From Micromonospora chalcea (GTDB taxonomy: Bacteria > Actinomycetota > Actinomycetes > Mycobacteriales > Micromonosporaceae): a DNA stretch of 64,000 nt. The stretch lies in contig NZ_MAGP01000057.1 in the NCBI RefSeq assembly GCF_002926165.1, positions 1-64,000 of the forward strand. The letters run 5' to 3'. Below the pieces are notes generated by a model, which searched no databases, was not told the origin of the DNA, and worked only from the letters and a program-made list of their open reading frames with translations. The translations under genes were made by a program, and so were the position numbers. Below, piece by piece: positions 36,242-43,905 of the stretch (position 1 is the first letter of the stretch; every line of letters starts with the position of its first letter).

Positions 36242-36701
36242 CCGCCCCCGCTCACCCCTTCTCCCGGCGATCCACCCGCCCGGCGCATCCGTCCGGCGGG
36301 TGCGACACGTATCACGTGCGGGAGGGGGACGTTCCCGCCCGTACGGATTGTTCAACGAGGCGGAGGGTAATCCTGAGCGTGGCTGAACCGACCGGTCCAC
36401 GAGCGCGTATCTCGCAGTGACCAGGATCGCAACGACCCGGTGACGCGGCTCGCTGTGTTCATGGAACAGGCAATGGTGCCATTCCATGGGCGAATAGCGA
36501 TTCAGCAGCTCCGGCGGGCCCCAAAAGCCGTGTCCGGAAGCCGTCCGAACCGGGCCGGTAACAGGAAACATGGACCGGGCTCTCAGCTAGTACTCAGGCA
36601 TTCGTGACAGTTTCGACTCACGACATGGAATCCCCGAAGCGTCACATCTGTTGTGTAGGTGTCAGCACCTACGGGCACAGCGGAGGTTACGGGGAGGGCT
36701 G
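36242..36701. other. 460-bp non-coding region upstream of sigma factor
   Basis: No convincing gene is seen. GC is lower than in neighbouring genes. It holds two hairpins: ATGGAA...TTCCAT with inner GGCA/TGCC (36461-36487), and GTAGGTG-TCAG-CACCTAC (36655-36672), which is 30 bases before the sigma factor start. The length suggests a complex promoter or long 5' leader for the sigma gene. Confidence 0.6.
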
Positions 36702-37703
36702 ATGAACGTGGGGATGGCAAGGAACCGGGCAACCGGCGCGAGCGAGGGGACCGTGGCAATCGTGGACAAGAACATCGGCATGCGTACCGACGAGGTCGCC
36801 GAGGAGCGGGACCTGGTCGGCGTCTACCTGCACGAGATCTCCCGGACGCCGCTGCTCGACGCCGCCCGGGAGGTCGACCTCTCCAAGGCGATCGAGGCGG
36901 GCCTCTACGCCGAGCACCTGCTCGACGAGGACCGGATCCCCGAGGGCGTCGACCGGGAGGACCTGGAGCGGCTGGTCGTCGAGGGTGAGCGCGCGAAGGA
37001 CCTGTTCATCCGCGCGAACCTGCGACTGGTCGTGTCCATCGCCCGGCGCTACGTGCGCTCCGGGATGCCCATGCTGGACCTGATCCAGGAGGGCAACACC
37101 GGCCTGGTCCGGGCGGTCGAGAAGTTCGACTACGAGCGGGGTTTCAAGTTCTCCACCTACGCGACCTGGTGGATCCGCCAGGCCATCAGCCGGGCGATCG
37201 CCCAGCAGGAGCGGACCGTCCGGCTGCCCGTGCACCTGGTGGAGGACGTCAACCGGATGCGCAACGTGGCCCGGCAGCTCACCCGTGAGCTGGGCAGCGA
37301 CCCGGAGCCGGAGCAGATCGCGACCGCCCTCGGCGTGACCGTCGAGCGGGTCAACGAGCTGGTCCGCTGGTCGCAGGACACCGTCTCGCTGGACACCCCG
37401 GTGGGTGACGACGGCGACACCAACCTCGGTGACCTGGTCGCCGACAGCGACGCGCCGTCGCCCGAGGAGATCGTGCTCACCGGCCTGGAGCGGCAGCGGA
37501 TCGAGGGTCTGCTCAACCACCTCGACGACCGGTCCGCCGGCATCATGCGGGCCCGGTACGGCCTGGAGGACGGTCGCGAGCACTCGCTGACCGAGGTCGC
37601 GTCGCGGTTCTCGCTCTCCCGGGAGCGGATCCGCCAGCTGGAGATCCAGGCCCTCGGCCGGCTGCGTGAGCTGGCTCGCGCGGAGGGGCTGCAGGCGGCC
37701 TGA
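36702..37703 (+). CDS. RNA polymerase sigma factor, principal-like (group 2, HrdB/SigB type)
   Basis: A 333-residue sigma70 protein lacking region 1.1. Region 1.2 starts at [16 protein letters not shown] (~35); region 2 has [38 protein letters not shown] and the -10-binding [30 protein letters not shown] block (shown in part); region 3; and region 4.2 [28 protein letters not shown]. It should recognise promoters close to the housekeeping consensus. The ATG 36702 has GGGGAGGG upstream. A 16-bp terminator follows. Confidence 0.93.
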   Translation: MNVGMARNRATGASEGTVAIVDKNIGMRTDEVAEERDLVGVYLHEISRTPLLDAAREVDLSKAIEAGLYAEHLLDEDRIPEGVDREDLERLVVEGERAKDLFIRANLRLVVSIARRYVRSGMPMLDLIQEGNTGLVRAVEKFDYERGFKFSTYATWWIRQAISRAIAQQERTVRLPVHLVEDVNRMRNVARQLTRELGSDPEPEQIATALGVTVERVNELVRWSQDTVSLDTPVGDDGDTNLGDLVADSDAPSPEEIVLTGLERQRIEGLLNHLDDRSAGIMRARYGLEDGREHSLTEVASRFSLSRERIRQLEIQALGRLRELARAEGLQAA

Positions 37704-37723
37704 CCTGGTAGTAATTGAGACAA

Positions 37724-37762
37724 CGAACGGCCGGCGTCCGACAGGGGGACGCCGGCCGTTCG
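37724..37762. terminator. Bidirectional terminator between sigma factor and NlpC/P60 genes
   Basis: A perfect 16-bp stem CGAACGGCCGGCGTCC / GGACGCCGGCCGTTCG with loop GACAGGG, centred between convergent stops. Confidence 0.85.
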
Positions 37763-37775
37763 CCGTCCGCGTCGA

Positions 37776-38741
37776 TCAGACCCGGCCGTAGCCGGCGATC
37801 GACATGATGTTCATACCGCGTTTGCTGACGTTGCGTCCGGCGCTGGGCGCGTCGATGATCTGGCCGTTGCCGACGTAGAGCGCCACGTGCCCGAGCCCGG
37901 AGTAGAACACCAGGTCACCCGGTTGCAGTTGGCTGCGGGTGATCCGCGTGGTGGCGTTCCACTGCCGTGCCGCGCTGTGCGGCAGCGACTTCCCGGCGGC
38001 CCGCCACGCGGCGAGCGTCAGACCGGAGCAGTCGTAGCTGCCCGGGCCGTCCTGGGCATAGCCGTAGGGCTTGCCGACCGCGCCGTAGGCGTACCGCACG
38101 GCCTTGCCGGCGTCGCCGGAGACGGCCGGGGGCTTGCCCGCCGAGCCGGCGTTGCCGGGCGCCTCGGTGGCCCGCCCGTACGCCCTGCGCCGCATCTCGT
38201 AGAGGTCGGCCAGGTCTCCCTCGATCCGCGTCTTCGCGGACTTGAGCTGCTTGGCCTGCGCCGCCTCCCGGGCGAGCGTGGCGTCCAGCCGGGTCTTCTG
38301 GTCGATCAGCCGCTGCTGGTCGGCGGTGAAGCTGGAGAGGGTGCGCTGGCGCTGGCGGGTGAGCTGGTCCAGTGTGCCCAGCCGCTCCGGCAGCGTGGCC
38401 TGGCCACCCGGGTCCAGCAGGGCCGCCGCGGTACGCATGCCGCCGGTCTTGTACGCCGTCGCCGCCAGCACGCCCACCTCGGCGCGGCTGCGCTCGGCCT
38501 GTTCCTGCAGCGGCCCGATCCGGGCCTCCAACGTGGCCGCCGTGGCCTTGTTGGCCTTGATGTCCTCGTTGAGCTTGTTGTAGGACTCGACGATTCGCTC
38601 CAGCTCAGTCGAGGACTTCTCGATCTGCTTCGTCAGCTCTGCGGGTGTGGGCTCGGCCCGGGCCACCTGTGCCGGGGCGAGCAGCGCGGCCGAGAGGCCG
38701 GCCACCGCGAGCGAGCGGAGCAGCATCCGTAAGGACGACAA
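37776..38741 (-). CDS. Secreted NlpC/P60 peptidoglycan hydrolase with coiled coil
   Basis: A 321-residue secreted protein. The signal peptide (LLRSLAVAGLSAALLAPAQV, cleavage near ARA) is followed by a long coiled coil (about 35-200, PAELTKQIEKSSTELERIV). The C-terminal NlpC/P60 domain has catalytic Cys in YDCSGLT, His in GLGHVALYVG and a later polar residue (IIDAP). It resembles RipA-type endopeptidases cleaving stem peptides. TTG 38741 was chosen because AGGAG lies ten bases upstream; ATG 38726 is the alternative. A -10-like TAGGTT lies at about 38847-38852 (minus strand), with a hairpin in the leader. Confidence 0.92.
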   Translation of the reverse strand: MSSLRMLLRSLAVAGLSAALLAPAQVARAEPTPAELTKQIEKSSTELERIVESYNKLNEDIKANKATAATLEARIGPLQEQAERSRAEVGVLAATAYKTGGMRTAAALLDPGGQATLPERLGTLDQLTRQRQRTLSSFTADQQRLIDQKTRLDATLAREAAQAKQLKSAKTRIEGDLADLYEMRRRAYGRATEAPGNAGSAGKPPAVSGDAGKAVRYAYGAVGKPYGYAQDGPGSYDCSGLTLAAWRAAGKSLPHSAARQWNATTRITRSQLQPGDLVFYSGLGHVALYVGNGQIIDAPSAGRNVSKRGMNIMSIAGYGRV

Positions 38742-39147
38742 GAGCGGAAAGCTCCTCTCCCACCGGTCGCCGGGCGCGTTCGCGACCCGGCGACACCGGC
38801 CCGGGGCCATCCGGGTGGATGGCTGTCGACCGGGCCGACCTGCACAACCTAACCCGTGATCGGAGTGGTCGGGAGTTCAAGCAGGGGCGAAAGTTGGCAA
38901 AGTGGCGGAAAGTGACGATGGTGCAGCATGGTGTGGCTCGCCCGATTGGTCGTTCTGGGCGGATGTCGTCAGCCACCGCCACGCAAAGTCATGACAAAGG
39001 CTGAAATCGCTTCCTCTTTCCGGCGGGCCACCCGGGGCAGAACCGGCGGCCGATCGCCGAAAACCCGAGGTCAGGTGGCGGGCCCGCAACACAATGAAGC
39101 CCGGAACCGGGATTCCCGCACGGGATCCGCGTCCCCGGGAGGCCGCC
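38742..39147. other. 406-bp divergent intergenic region
   Basis: This stretch between NlpC/P60 and the DUF6232-like gene contains no supported gene. A hairpin (GTCGCCGGG/CCCGGCGAC with inner CGCG-TT-CGCG, 38766-38794) lies in the predicted NlpC/P60 leader. The rest is AT-richer and is probably promoter DNA. It does not match the ydaO (c-di-AMP) riboswitch that precedes many actinobacterial NlpC/P60 genes. Confidence 0.6.
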
Positions 39148-39657
39148 GTGCAGACCGAACGCTCCGCCACCCAGCCGACCCGACCCACCTCGCCCAAACT
39201 GCTCTACGCCCGGCCCGGCATCGTCGTCACCGCCGAGCGCTTCACCGTCGGCCGCAACAGCTGGCCGGTGGCCGAGATCACCCAGGTGCGGACCGATCGC
39301 GGACCGCACGACCGGCTCGCGATCCGCGCCGTCGCCGTGTCCGCCGCGATGATCGCCGCGGTCGGGCTGCTGCTCGGCTTCACCGGCGGCCTGCACCGGC
39401 TCACCGCCGAGGCGTACCTCCTGCTCGGCGCGGTCGGGCTGGTGCCGCTGCTGCTCGTGCTGATCGGCGACCGCTGGCGGCCCCCGGCGCACGAGCTGTG
39501 GGGCCGGGTGCGGGGCACCGAGGTGCTGCTGTTCAGCAGCGACGACGAACGACAGTTCGGTCAGGTCAGCCGGGCGCTGCGCCGCGCCCGCGAGGCGGCG
39601 CGCATGGGCGGCTGGGCCGACCCGCCGGCGGCCGAGCCGTGGCGACCGGCGCGGTGA
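39148..39657 (+). CDS. DUF6232-like membrane protein
   Basis: A 169-residue protein. The N-terminal strand-rich part (KLLYARPGIVVTAERFTVGRNSWPV) is followed by two membrane helices (about 75-97 and 104-126) and a cytoplasmic tail with VLLFSSDDERQFGQVSRALRRA. This layout matches a family of unknown function (DUF6232) in actinomycetes. The GTG 39148 has GGGAGG. Convergent with the DUF3817 gene. No function known. Confidence 0.78.
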   Translation: MQTERSATQPTRPTSPKLLYARPGIVVTAERFTVGRNSWPVAEITQVRTDRGPHDRLAIRAVAVSAAMIAAVGLLLGFTGGLHRLTAEAYLLLGAVGLVPLLLVLIGDRWRPPAHELWGRVRGTEVLLFSSDDERQFGQVSRALRRAREAARMGGWADPPAAEPWRPAR

Positions 39658-39664
39658 GCGGCGC

Positions 39665-39994
39665 TCAGCCCGCGACCGGCTCCGGGGTACGCGGCTGCTG
39701 CTCGGCAGCCACCCACTGGCTCACCCGCCGCTCGGCGTAGAACGAGACGAACGGCACGGTCCCGGCGAGCATCACCAGCAGCATCCGCTTCAGCGGCCAG
39801 TTCGCCCGGCGGGACAGGTCGAACGTGAGCGCCAGATAGAGCATGTACAGCCAGCCGTGCGCCACGCCGACCACGCCCACCACGCTCGGGTTGTCGAAGC
39901 CGTACTTCAGCGGCATGCCGATCAGGACCAGCACCACGAGCGCCACGCCCACGATCCAGGCGATCACGCGGTACCGGGTAAGGGCTCCGCCCAC
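39665..39994 (-). CDS. DUF3817 membrane protein
   Basis: A 109-residue protein with three helices and the family segments VIAWIVGVALVVLVLIGMPL, VVGVAHGWLYMLYL and AGTVPFVSFYAERRV. It is a conserved actinobacterial integral membrane protein without known function, commonly linked to the next gene downstream of it in genomes (here the membrane protein starting at 40451, 25 bases away). Confidence 0.88.
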   Translation of the reverse strand: MGGALTRYRVIAWIVGVALVVLVLIGMPLKYGFDNPSVVGVVGVAHGWLYMLYLALTFDLSRRANWPLKRMLLVMLAGTVPFVSFYAERRVSQWVAAEQQPRTPEPVAG

Positions 39995-40019
39995 CGTCGT
40001 CCGTCCTTCCGCACCGGCC

Positions 40020-40451
40020 TCAGCCGGGATAGTCGCCGGGCCGGGCGCCCGGATTGGCGTTCAACCAGGATAGATAGCGGTTGTACGCGGCCAGCTCGGC
40101 GTCGTCCGCCCCGTCGGCCGGGGCGGACGGCGTCCGCACGACGCGCACCGGGCGGCGTACCGCCGGGGTGGTGACGGCCGGCTCGGCGCCGGCGGCCGCC
40201 GACGGCGCCGGATCGGCCGTCGGCTGCGCATCGCCCGGCGGCGTCGCCCGCAGCGTCTGGCGGACCTCCCGCCACCAGACGAAGATCACGAAACCGGCGA
40301 ACACCGGCCACTCGATCGCGTAACCGAAGCTGATCGCGTTGCCCCCGGCGGCGCGGGTGACCTGCCACCAGCCCATCCCGAGGCAACCCGCCACCAGCAC
40401 GACCATGGCCACGTGGCGGACGATCCACGCCGGTGTCCAGAGCCGTTCCAT
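40020..40451 (-). CDS. Conserved two-helix membrane protein
   Basis: A 143-residue protein: helix 1 (HVAMVVLVAGCLGMGWWQV), the motif AISFGYAIEWPVFAGFVIFVWWREVR with helix 2, then a Pro/Ala-rich cytoplasmic tail (~70-115) and a conserved end ELAAYNRYLSWLNANPG. The family is widespread in actinobacteria next to DUF3817 genes, with no known role. The ATG at 40451 is upstream of the DUF3817 gene with which it probably forms an operon. Confidence 0.8.
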   Translation of the reverse strand: MERLWTPAWIVRHVAMVVLVAGCLGMGWWQVTRAAGGNAISFGYAIEWPVFAGFVIFVWWREVRQTLRATPPGDAQPTADPAPSAAAGAEPAVTTPAVRRPVRVVRTPSAPADGADDAELAAYNRYLSWLNANPGARPGDYPG

Positions 40452-40576
40452 GCCCACGAGAGTACCGGGACTCCCCGGGCGTCTCCGACACGGCGTCGTA
40501 GTCCGGGCGGTGGTTTGGTGGCACGCCCGCTGGGCATCCGAACAGGTGCCAACCCGAACGAGACGAGGGGGCGACG

Positions 40577-40870
40577 ATGACCGAATCGGTACGCCGGGAC
40601 GCGAGCCCGGAACAGCGGGTCGCGGAGTGGGACGGCGACCACGCCCGCACCGTCGACGGCGAGCAGCTCGGGGTGGACCCGGTGGAGCTGGGCGACGAGG
40701 ACCTGGTCCGGGAGATGCAGAGCCTGCACCGCACCCGGCTGGACACGCTGCGCCACGCCACCGACTCGGCGCTCGCCAACCACCTGCGGCGCACCGCCGA
40801 ACTGGAGACGGAGTACCTGGCCCGGCACCCCGGCCGGGAGGTCGACCCGAGCCGGCTGCGGGACGCCTGA
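40577..40870 (+). CDS. DUF6158-like small protein
   Basis: A 97-residue charged helical protein (VDPVELGDEDLVREMQSLHRT, TAELETEYLARHPGREVDP). It matches in pattern a small actinobacterial family of unknown function (DUF6158). The stop overlaps the next start (TGATG), so it is co-translated with the SRPBCC-like gene and perhaps the DUF1360 gene. Confidence 0.75.
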   Translation: MTESVRRDASPEQRVAEWDGDHARTVDGEQLGVDPVELGDEDLVREMQSLHRTRLDTLRHATDSALANHLRRTAELETEYLARHPGREVDPSRLRDA

Positions 40871-41187
40871 TGGGCAGCCACGCCGAGCGCGGCATGTCCG
40901 CGCCCCCGGAGGTGGTGTTCAACACCGCCACTGATCCGGACCGCTCCTCGGCCTGGCTGCCCGAGCGGCTGCGCAACTCCGGCACCTGCCGGGTCGAGGT
41001 CGTCGACGCCGACGACATGCGGGCCCGGTGGAGCGCCGCGGACTGGTCCGCCGAGATCGACGTGGAACCGGCCGACGCGGGCGGCGCCCGGGTCCGGCTC
41101 GACCTGGCCGGCCCGGACCACGACCTGGCCGACGAGATCCTGGCCAACCTCGACCGCGAGGTGGCCGACAACCTGACCGCCGGCTGA
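40870..41187 (+). CDS. SRPBCC-fold small protein
   Basis: A 105-residue protein whose start (MSAPPEVVFNTATDPDRSSAWLP) and strand pattern (CRVEVVDADDMRARWSAADW, GGARVRLDLAGPD) fit a minimal START/SRPBCC (polyketide-cyclase-like) hydrophobic-ligand fold. It is short for the family (~140). The ligand is unknown. Start and stop are coupled to the upstream gene. Confidence 0.72.
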   Translation: MGSHAERGMSAPPEVVFNTATDPDRSSAWLPERLRNSGTCRVEVVDADDMRARWSAADWSAEIDVEPADAGGARVRLDLAGPDHDLADEILANLDREVADNLTAG

Positions 41188-41220
41188 GCCCGGCCGCACG
41201 ACGAGCACGAGGAGGCCGGG

Positions 41221-41760
41221 TTGACCGGGAGTGGCCTGAAGCAGAAGGTGGCGCGCCTGCGCCAGGCGTACGCGCCGCACGAGCACCGGCCGCTGGAGGG
41301 CTACCTGAAGGCGATGGGCACGTACGCGGGCGTGACCGCCGCGCTCGTCGGCCTGGTCCGGGCGACCGGACGGCCGGTGCCCGAGCGGCCCACGCCGGCG
41401 GACGTGGTGCTGCTCTCGATCGCCACGCACAAGCTCAGCCGGCTGCTGTCCAAGGACGCGATCACCAGCCCGCTGCGGGCGCCGTTCACCCGCTACGACC
41501 ACCCGATCGGCAGCGGCGAGGTGATGGAGCAGGTCCGCGACGAGGGCAGCCCCACCCGGCACGCGCTCGGCGAGCTGGTCAGCTGCCCGTTCTGCCTGGC
41601 GGTCTGGGTCGCCACCGGGCTCACCGGCGGCCTGGTGCTGGCGCCCCGGCTGACCCGGCTGGTCGCCACCGCGCTGACCGCGGTGGCCGCCTCCGACTTC
41701 CTCCAGATGGGGTACGCGGTCGCCCAGCAGGCGGCCGAGGGCGGTCACCACGAGGCGTGA
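41221..41760 (+). CDS. DUF1360 membrane protein
   Basis: A 179-residue protein of the DUF1360 family. Visible motifs are LEGYLKAMGTYAGV, LLSIATHKLSRLLSKDAITSPL (a charged segment typical of the family), ELVSCPFCLAVW (Cys-pair) and two C-terminal helices. These proteins are linked to spore coat or stress genes in other bacteria but have no known activity. TTG 41221 has a GAGGAGG box. A T-rich terminator follows. Confidence 0.88.
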   Translation: MTGSGLKQKVARLRQAYAPHEHRPLEGYLKAMGTYAGVTAALVGLVRATGRPVPERPTPADVVLLSIATHKLSRLLSKDAITSPLRAPFTRYDHPIGSGEVMEQVRDEGSPTRHALGELVSCPFCLAVWVATGLTGGLVLAPRLTRLVATALTAVAASDFLQMGYAVAQQAAEGGHHEA

Positions 41761-41774
41761 GGGATGCGGACACG

Positions 41775-41804
41775 AAAGGGGGCCGGTGTGCGCCGGCCCC
41801 CTTT
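41775..41804 (+). terminator. Intrinsic terminator with T run
   Basis: A 12-bp stem AAAGGGGGCCGG / CCGGCCCCCTTT with loop TGTGCG, followed by T-rich sequence, lies after the DUF1360 gene. This is the most classical rho-independent terminator in the window, and it reads on both strands. Confidence 0.88.
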
Positions 41805-41821
41805 TCGCGCGTCTCCCACCC

Positions 41822-42031
41822 TCAGGTGGGGGTGGTGCCGTGGTCCTCGCCGGCCCAGCCGCGCGACGCCTCCGGCTCCCGCTCCTCTTCGTCCTCGCCG
41901 GTGACGATGTCCCGGTCCACAGCGGTGCGCTCGTGCTCGTTGGCGAAGTCCGGCTCCGGCAGCGTGTCGACGCCCTCCGGGGGCTGGCCGAGCGCCGCCA
42001 GGTGCTCGTGCTCGGGGTTCCGGTCGGTCAT
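41822..42031 (-). CDS. Small acidic hypothetical protein
   Basis: A 69-residue, strongly acidic, probably disordered protein (LPEPDFANEHERTAVDRDIV, GEDEEEREPE). The ATG 42031 is 26 bases after the stop of the next gene upstream, so the two may be co-transcribed. I recognise no domain. Confidence 0.6.
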   Translation of the reverse strand: MTDRNPEHEHLAALGQPPEGVDTLPEPDFANEHERTAVDRDIVTGEDEEEREPEASRGWAGEDHGTTPT

Positions 42032-42057
42032 GTCGCGTCCTCTCGTCTTCCGGGGGC

Positions 42058-42282
42058 TCAGGCGACCGTGCCGCCCAGCAGATCGGCCGCCTCGTCCGCC
42101 GCGTACTCGCCCTGGGGGAGCGCGGCGATCCGGGTGAGCAGCTCGGCGGGGAGTTCGGCGGCCACCGCCCGGCGGTAGATGTCCGCCTGGGTGATCCGCT
42201 CCTGGCCGTGGTAGATGTCGTCGAGCAGGTCGTCGAGCGGCCGCGTGTCGGGCTGCTCGGTCACGGGCGCGTCATCGGTCAC
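42058..42282 (-). CDS. Small hypothetical protein
   Basis: A 74-residue protein, helical (LDDLLDDIYHGQERITQADIYRRAVAAELPAEL, partly shown: ADIYRRAVAAELPAELL) and ending ALPQGEYAADEAADLL. GTG 42282 follows TAGGTG by six bases, the leaderless pattern seen elsewhere here; GTG 42291 is in frame but would overlap the -10. No function known. Confidence 0.68.
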   Translation of the reverse strand: MTDDAPVTEQPDTRPLDDLLDDIYHGQERITQADIYRRAVAAELPAELLTRIAALPQGEYAADEAADLLGGTVA

Positions 42283-42331
42283 GGCGACCACCTACCCGGC
42301 GCCGAACCGGTCAAACTCGCCCCAACCCCGC

Positions 42332-43420
42332 TCAGGCCGGCGCCGGCAGCGTGGCCCGGCGGGCCCGGACGGCCTGGGCCAGGTGCTCCAGGACCTCGGC
42401 AGTGGTGTCCCACCCGATGCAGGCGTCGGTGACCGACTGGCCGTACGCCAGCTCCCGGGTCGGGTCCAGGTCCTGCCGGCCGGGCACCAGGAAGCTCTCC
42501 AGCATGATGCCGACGATCCCGCGCTGACCGGCGGCGAGCTGGGCGGCCACGTCGGCGGCGACCAGCGGCTGGTTGCGGTGGTCCTTGCCGCTGTTGGCGT
42601 GGCTGGCGTCGACCACCACCCGCTCCGGCAGGAGCGCGGCGCGCAGCAGCTCCAGCGCCCCGGCCACCGACTCCGCGTCGTAGTTCGGCCGGCCGCCCCC
42701 GCCGCGCAGCACCAGGTGCCCGTCCGCGTTGCCCCGGGTGTGCATGATCGCCGGGGTGCCGGAGACGTCGATGCCGGGGAAGACGTGCGGCACCCCGGCC
42801 GCCCGGATCGCGTCCACGGCGGTGGCGATGCTGCCGTCGGGGCGGTTCTTCATGCCGATCGGCATGGACAGCCCGGAGGCGAGCTGCCGGTGCACCTGGC
42901 TCTCCACCGTCCGCGCGCCGATCGCGCCCCAGGCCACCGTGTCCGCGATGTACTGCGGGGTGATCGGGTCGAGGAACTCGCAGCCCACCGGCAGGCCCAG
43001 CCGCAGCACGTCGAGCAGGAGCGCCCGCGCGGTACGCAGACCGGTGTTCACGTCGCCGGACCCGTCCAGCGCCGGGTCGTTGATCAGGCCCTTCCAGCCC
43101 ACCGTCGAGCGCGGCTTCTCGAAGTAGACGCGCATCACCACGAGCAGGTCGTCGGCGACCCGGGCGGCGGCCTCGCGCAGTCGGCCCGCGTACTCCAGGG
43201 CGGCGGCCGGGTCGTGCACGGAGCAGGGGCCGACGACGACGAGCAGCCGGTCGTCGTCGCGGTCCAGCACCCGGCCGACGGCACGGCGGCCCGCCACGAC
43301 GGCCTCGGCCAGCGGGGTCTCGAGCGGCAGGTGGTGGTGCAGCAGGGCCGGGGTGGTCAGCGGCACCACACGGTCGATGCGCTGGTCGATGACCCGATGG
43401 GCGTCCTGGGACGTGGTCAC
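42332..43420 (-). CDS. aroF: 3-deoxy-7-phosphoheptulonate (DAHP) synthase, type I
   Basis: A 362-residue class I DAHP synthase condensing PEP and erythrose 4-phosphate, the first step of aromatic amino acid synthesis. Motifs: VVGPCSVHDPAAALEYA (~62), MRVYFEKPRSTVGWKGLIND, GCEFLDPITPQYIAD, GMKNRPDGS, and DASHANSGKDHRNQ. Streptomyces typically uses the plant-like type II enzyme, while this is the E. coli-like type. It is preceded by a leader peptide and nested hairpins that indicate attenuation by aromatic amino acids. The gene symbol denotes the type I family, not the specific isoenzyme. Confidence 0.95.
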   Translation of the reverse strand: MTTSQDAHRVIDQRIDRVVPLTTPALLHHHLPLETPLAEAVVAGRRAVGRVLDRDDDRLLVVVGPCSVHDPAAALEYAGRLREAAARVADDLLVVMRVYFEKPRSTVGWKGLINDPALDGSGDVNTGLRTARALLLDVLRLGLPVGCEFLDPITPQYIADTVAWGAIGARTVESQVHRQLASGLSMPIGMKNRPDGSIATAVDAIRAAGVPHVFPGIDVSGTPAIMHTRGNADGHLVLRGGGGRPNYDAESVAGALELLRAALLPERVVVDASHANSGKDHRNQPLVAADVAAQLAAGQRGIVGIMLESFLVPGRQDLDPTRELAYGQSVTDACIGWDTTAEVLEHLAQAVRARRATLPAPA

Positions 43421-43468
43421 GGTGGGGATTCCTTCCGCCGACCGTGCCCCCGTGCCGGGTCCGGGGGA

Positions 43469-43528
43469 TCGAGCCGGCTGCTCGCATACGAAAGGGCAGG
43501 GAAAAGAATCCCTGCCCGGCCGGCTCGA
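43469..43528 (-). promoter_or_regulatory. Attenuator structure upstream of DAHP synthase
   Basis: Inner hairpin GGGCAGGGA/TCCCTGCCC (43494-43517), with TTTCG on its 3' side in the minus sense, looks like an intrinsic terminator. It is enclosed by perfect 10-bp arms TCGAGCCGGC/GCCGGCTCGA (43469-43478 and 43519-43528). The AGCCGG of the distal arm can instead pair with CCGGCT inside the leader peptide gene (near 43561-43580), giving mutually exclusive folds. Confidence 0.7.
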
Positions 43529-43541
43529 AGAGGTGGTGACG

Positions 43542-43607
43542 TCAGCTCATGGTCGACTCACCGGCTCCTCCAGCCGGCTGCGTAAACCATCGATACGACA
43601 TCGTCAC
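43542..43607 (-). CDS. Aromatic leader peptide for DAHP synthase
   Basis: A 21-codon open frame: GTG ACG, then MSYRWFTQPAGGAGESTMS and TGA. Tyr, Trp and Phe occur within four residues (Y-R-W-F). The GTG at 43607 lies seven bases after the -10-like TACGCT (43615-43620, minus strand); ATG 43601 is the alternative start. It ends 121 bases before the DAHP synthase gene, and the terminator-type hairpins lie between. This is the design of ribosome-mediated attenuation by all three aromatic amino acids. C. glutamicum AroR is a described analogue of a leader peptide before a DAHP synthase gene. Confidence 0.75.
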   Translation of the reverse strand: MTMSYRWFTQPAGGAGESTMS

Positions 43608-43648
43608 GTCGGCCAGCGTACCCGACGCGCGCCGGAAAGCCCGCTGTC

Positions 43649-43665
43649 GTTCCGAAGTGCGGAAC
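43649..43665. promoter_or_regulatory. GTTCCG-N5-CGGAAC dyad in divergent promoter
   Basis: Perfect 6-bp arms GTTCCG/CGGAAC separated by AAGTG lie between the leader peptide promoter and the small gene at 43684. It could be an operator for either; no regulator is identified. Confidence 0.45.
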
Positions 43666-43683
43666 ACGGGGTATGTGATCGCC

Positions 43684-43905
43684 ATGACCACCAGCCATGA
43701 CCCCAGTGACCAGGAACGGATCGAGTCCCGGGCGCATCTGCTGCCGGAGGAGGCGGCGGCGGGCAGCGACGACGCCGAGGCGCAGGCCGACGCGATCCTC
43801 ACCGAGTCCGACATCCGCGAGGCGGACCAGAACGCCGCCCCCGACACGGTGCTGGAGCACCGCACCTCCGAGCAGACCGTCACCCCCGTCGAGCCGCCCG
43901 ACTGA
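43684..43905 (+). CDS. Small acidic hypothetical protein
   Basis: A 73-residue, acidic, likely disordered protein (SDQERIESRAHLLPEEAAAG, EAQADAILTESDIREADQ). The ATG 43684 follows TATGTG by six bases. It is divergent from the aroF leader, and its 3' end overlaps the convergent phosphodiesterase-like gene by 26 bases. No recognisable domain. Confidence 0.65.
   Translation: MTTSHDPSDQERIESRAHLLPEEAAAGSDDAEAQADAILTESDIREADQNAAPDTVLEHRTSEQTVTPVEPPD

Noticed and set aside
38742..39147. Possible ydaO (c-di-AMP) riboswitch before the NlpC/P60 gene
   Set aside because: The conserved ydaO core motifs could not be found on the minus strand; only a simple hairpin and a -10-like box are visible.
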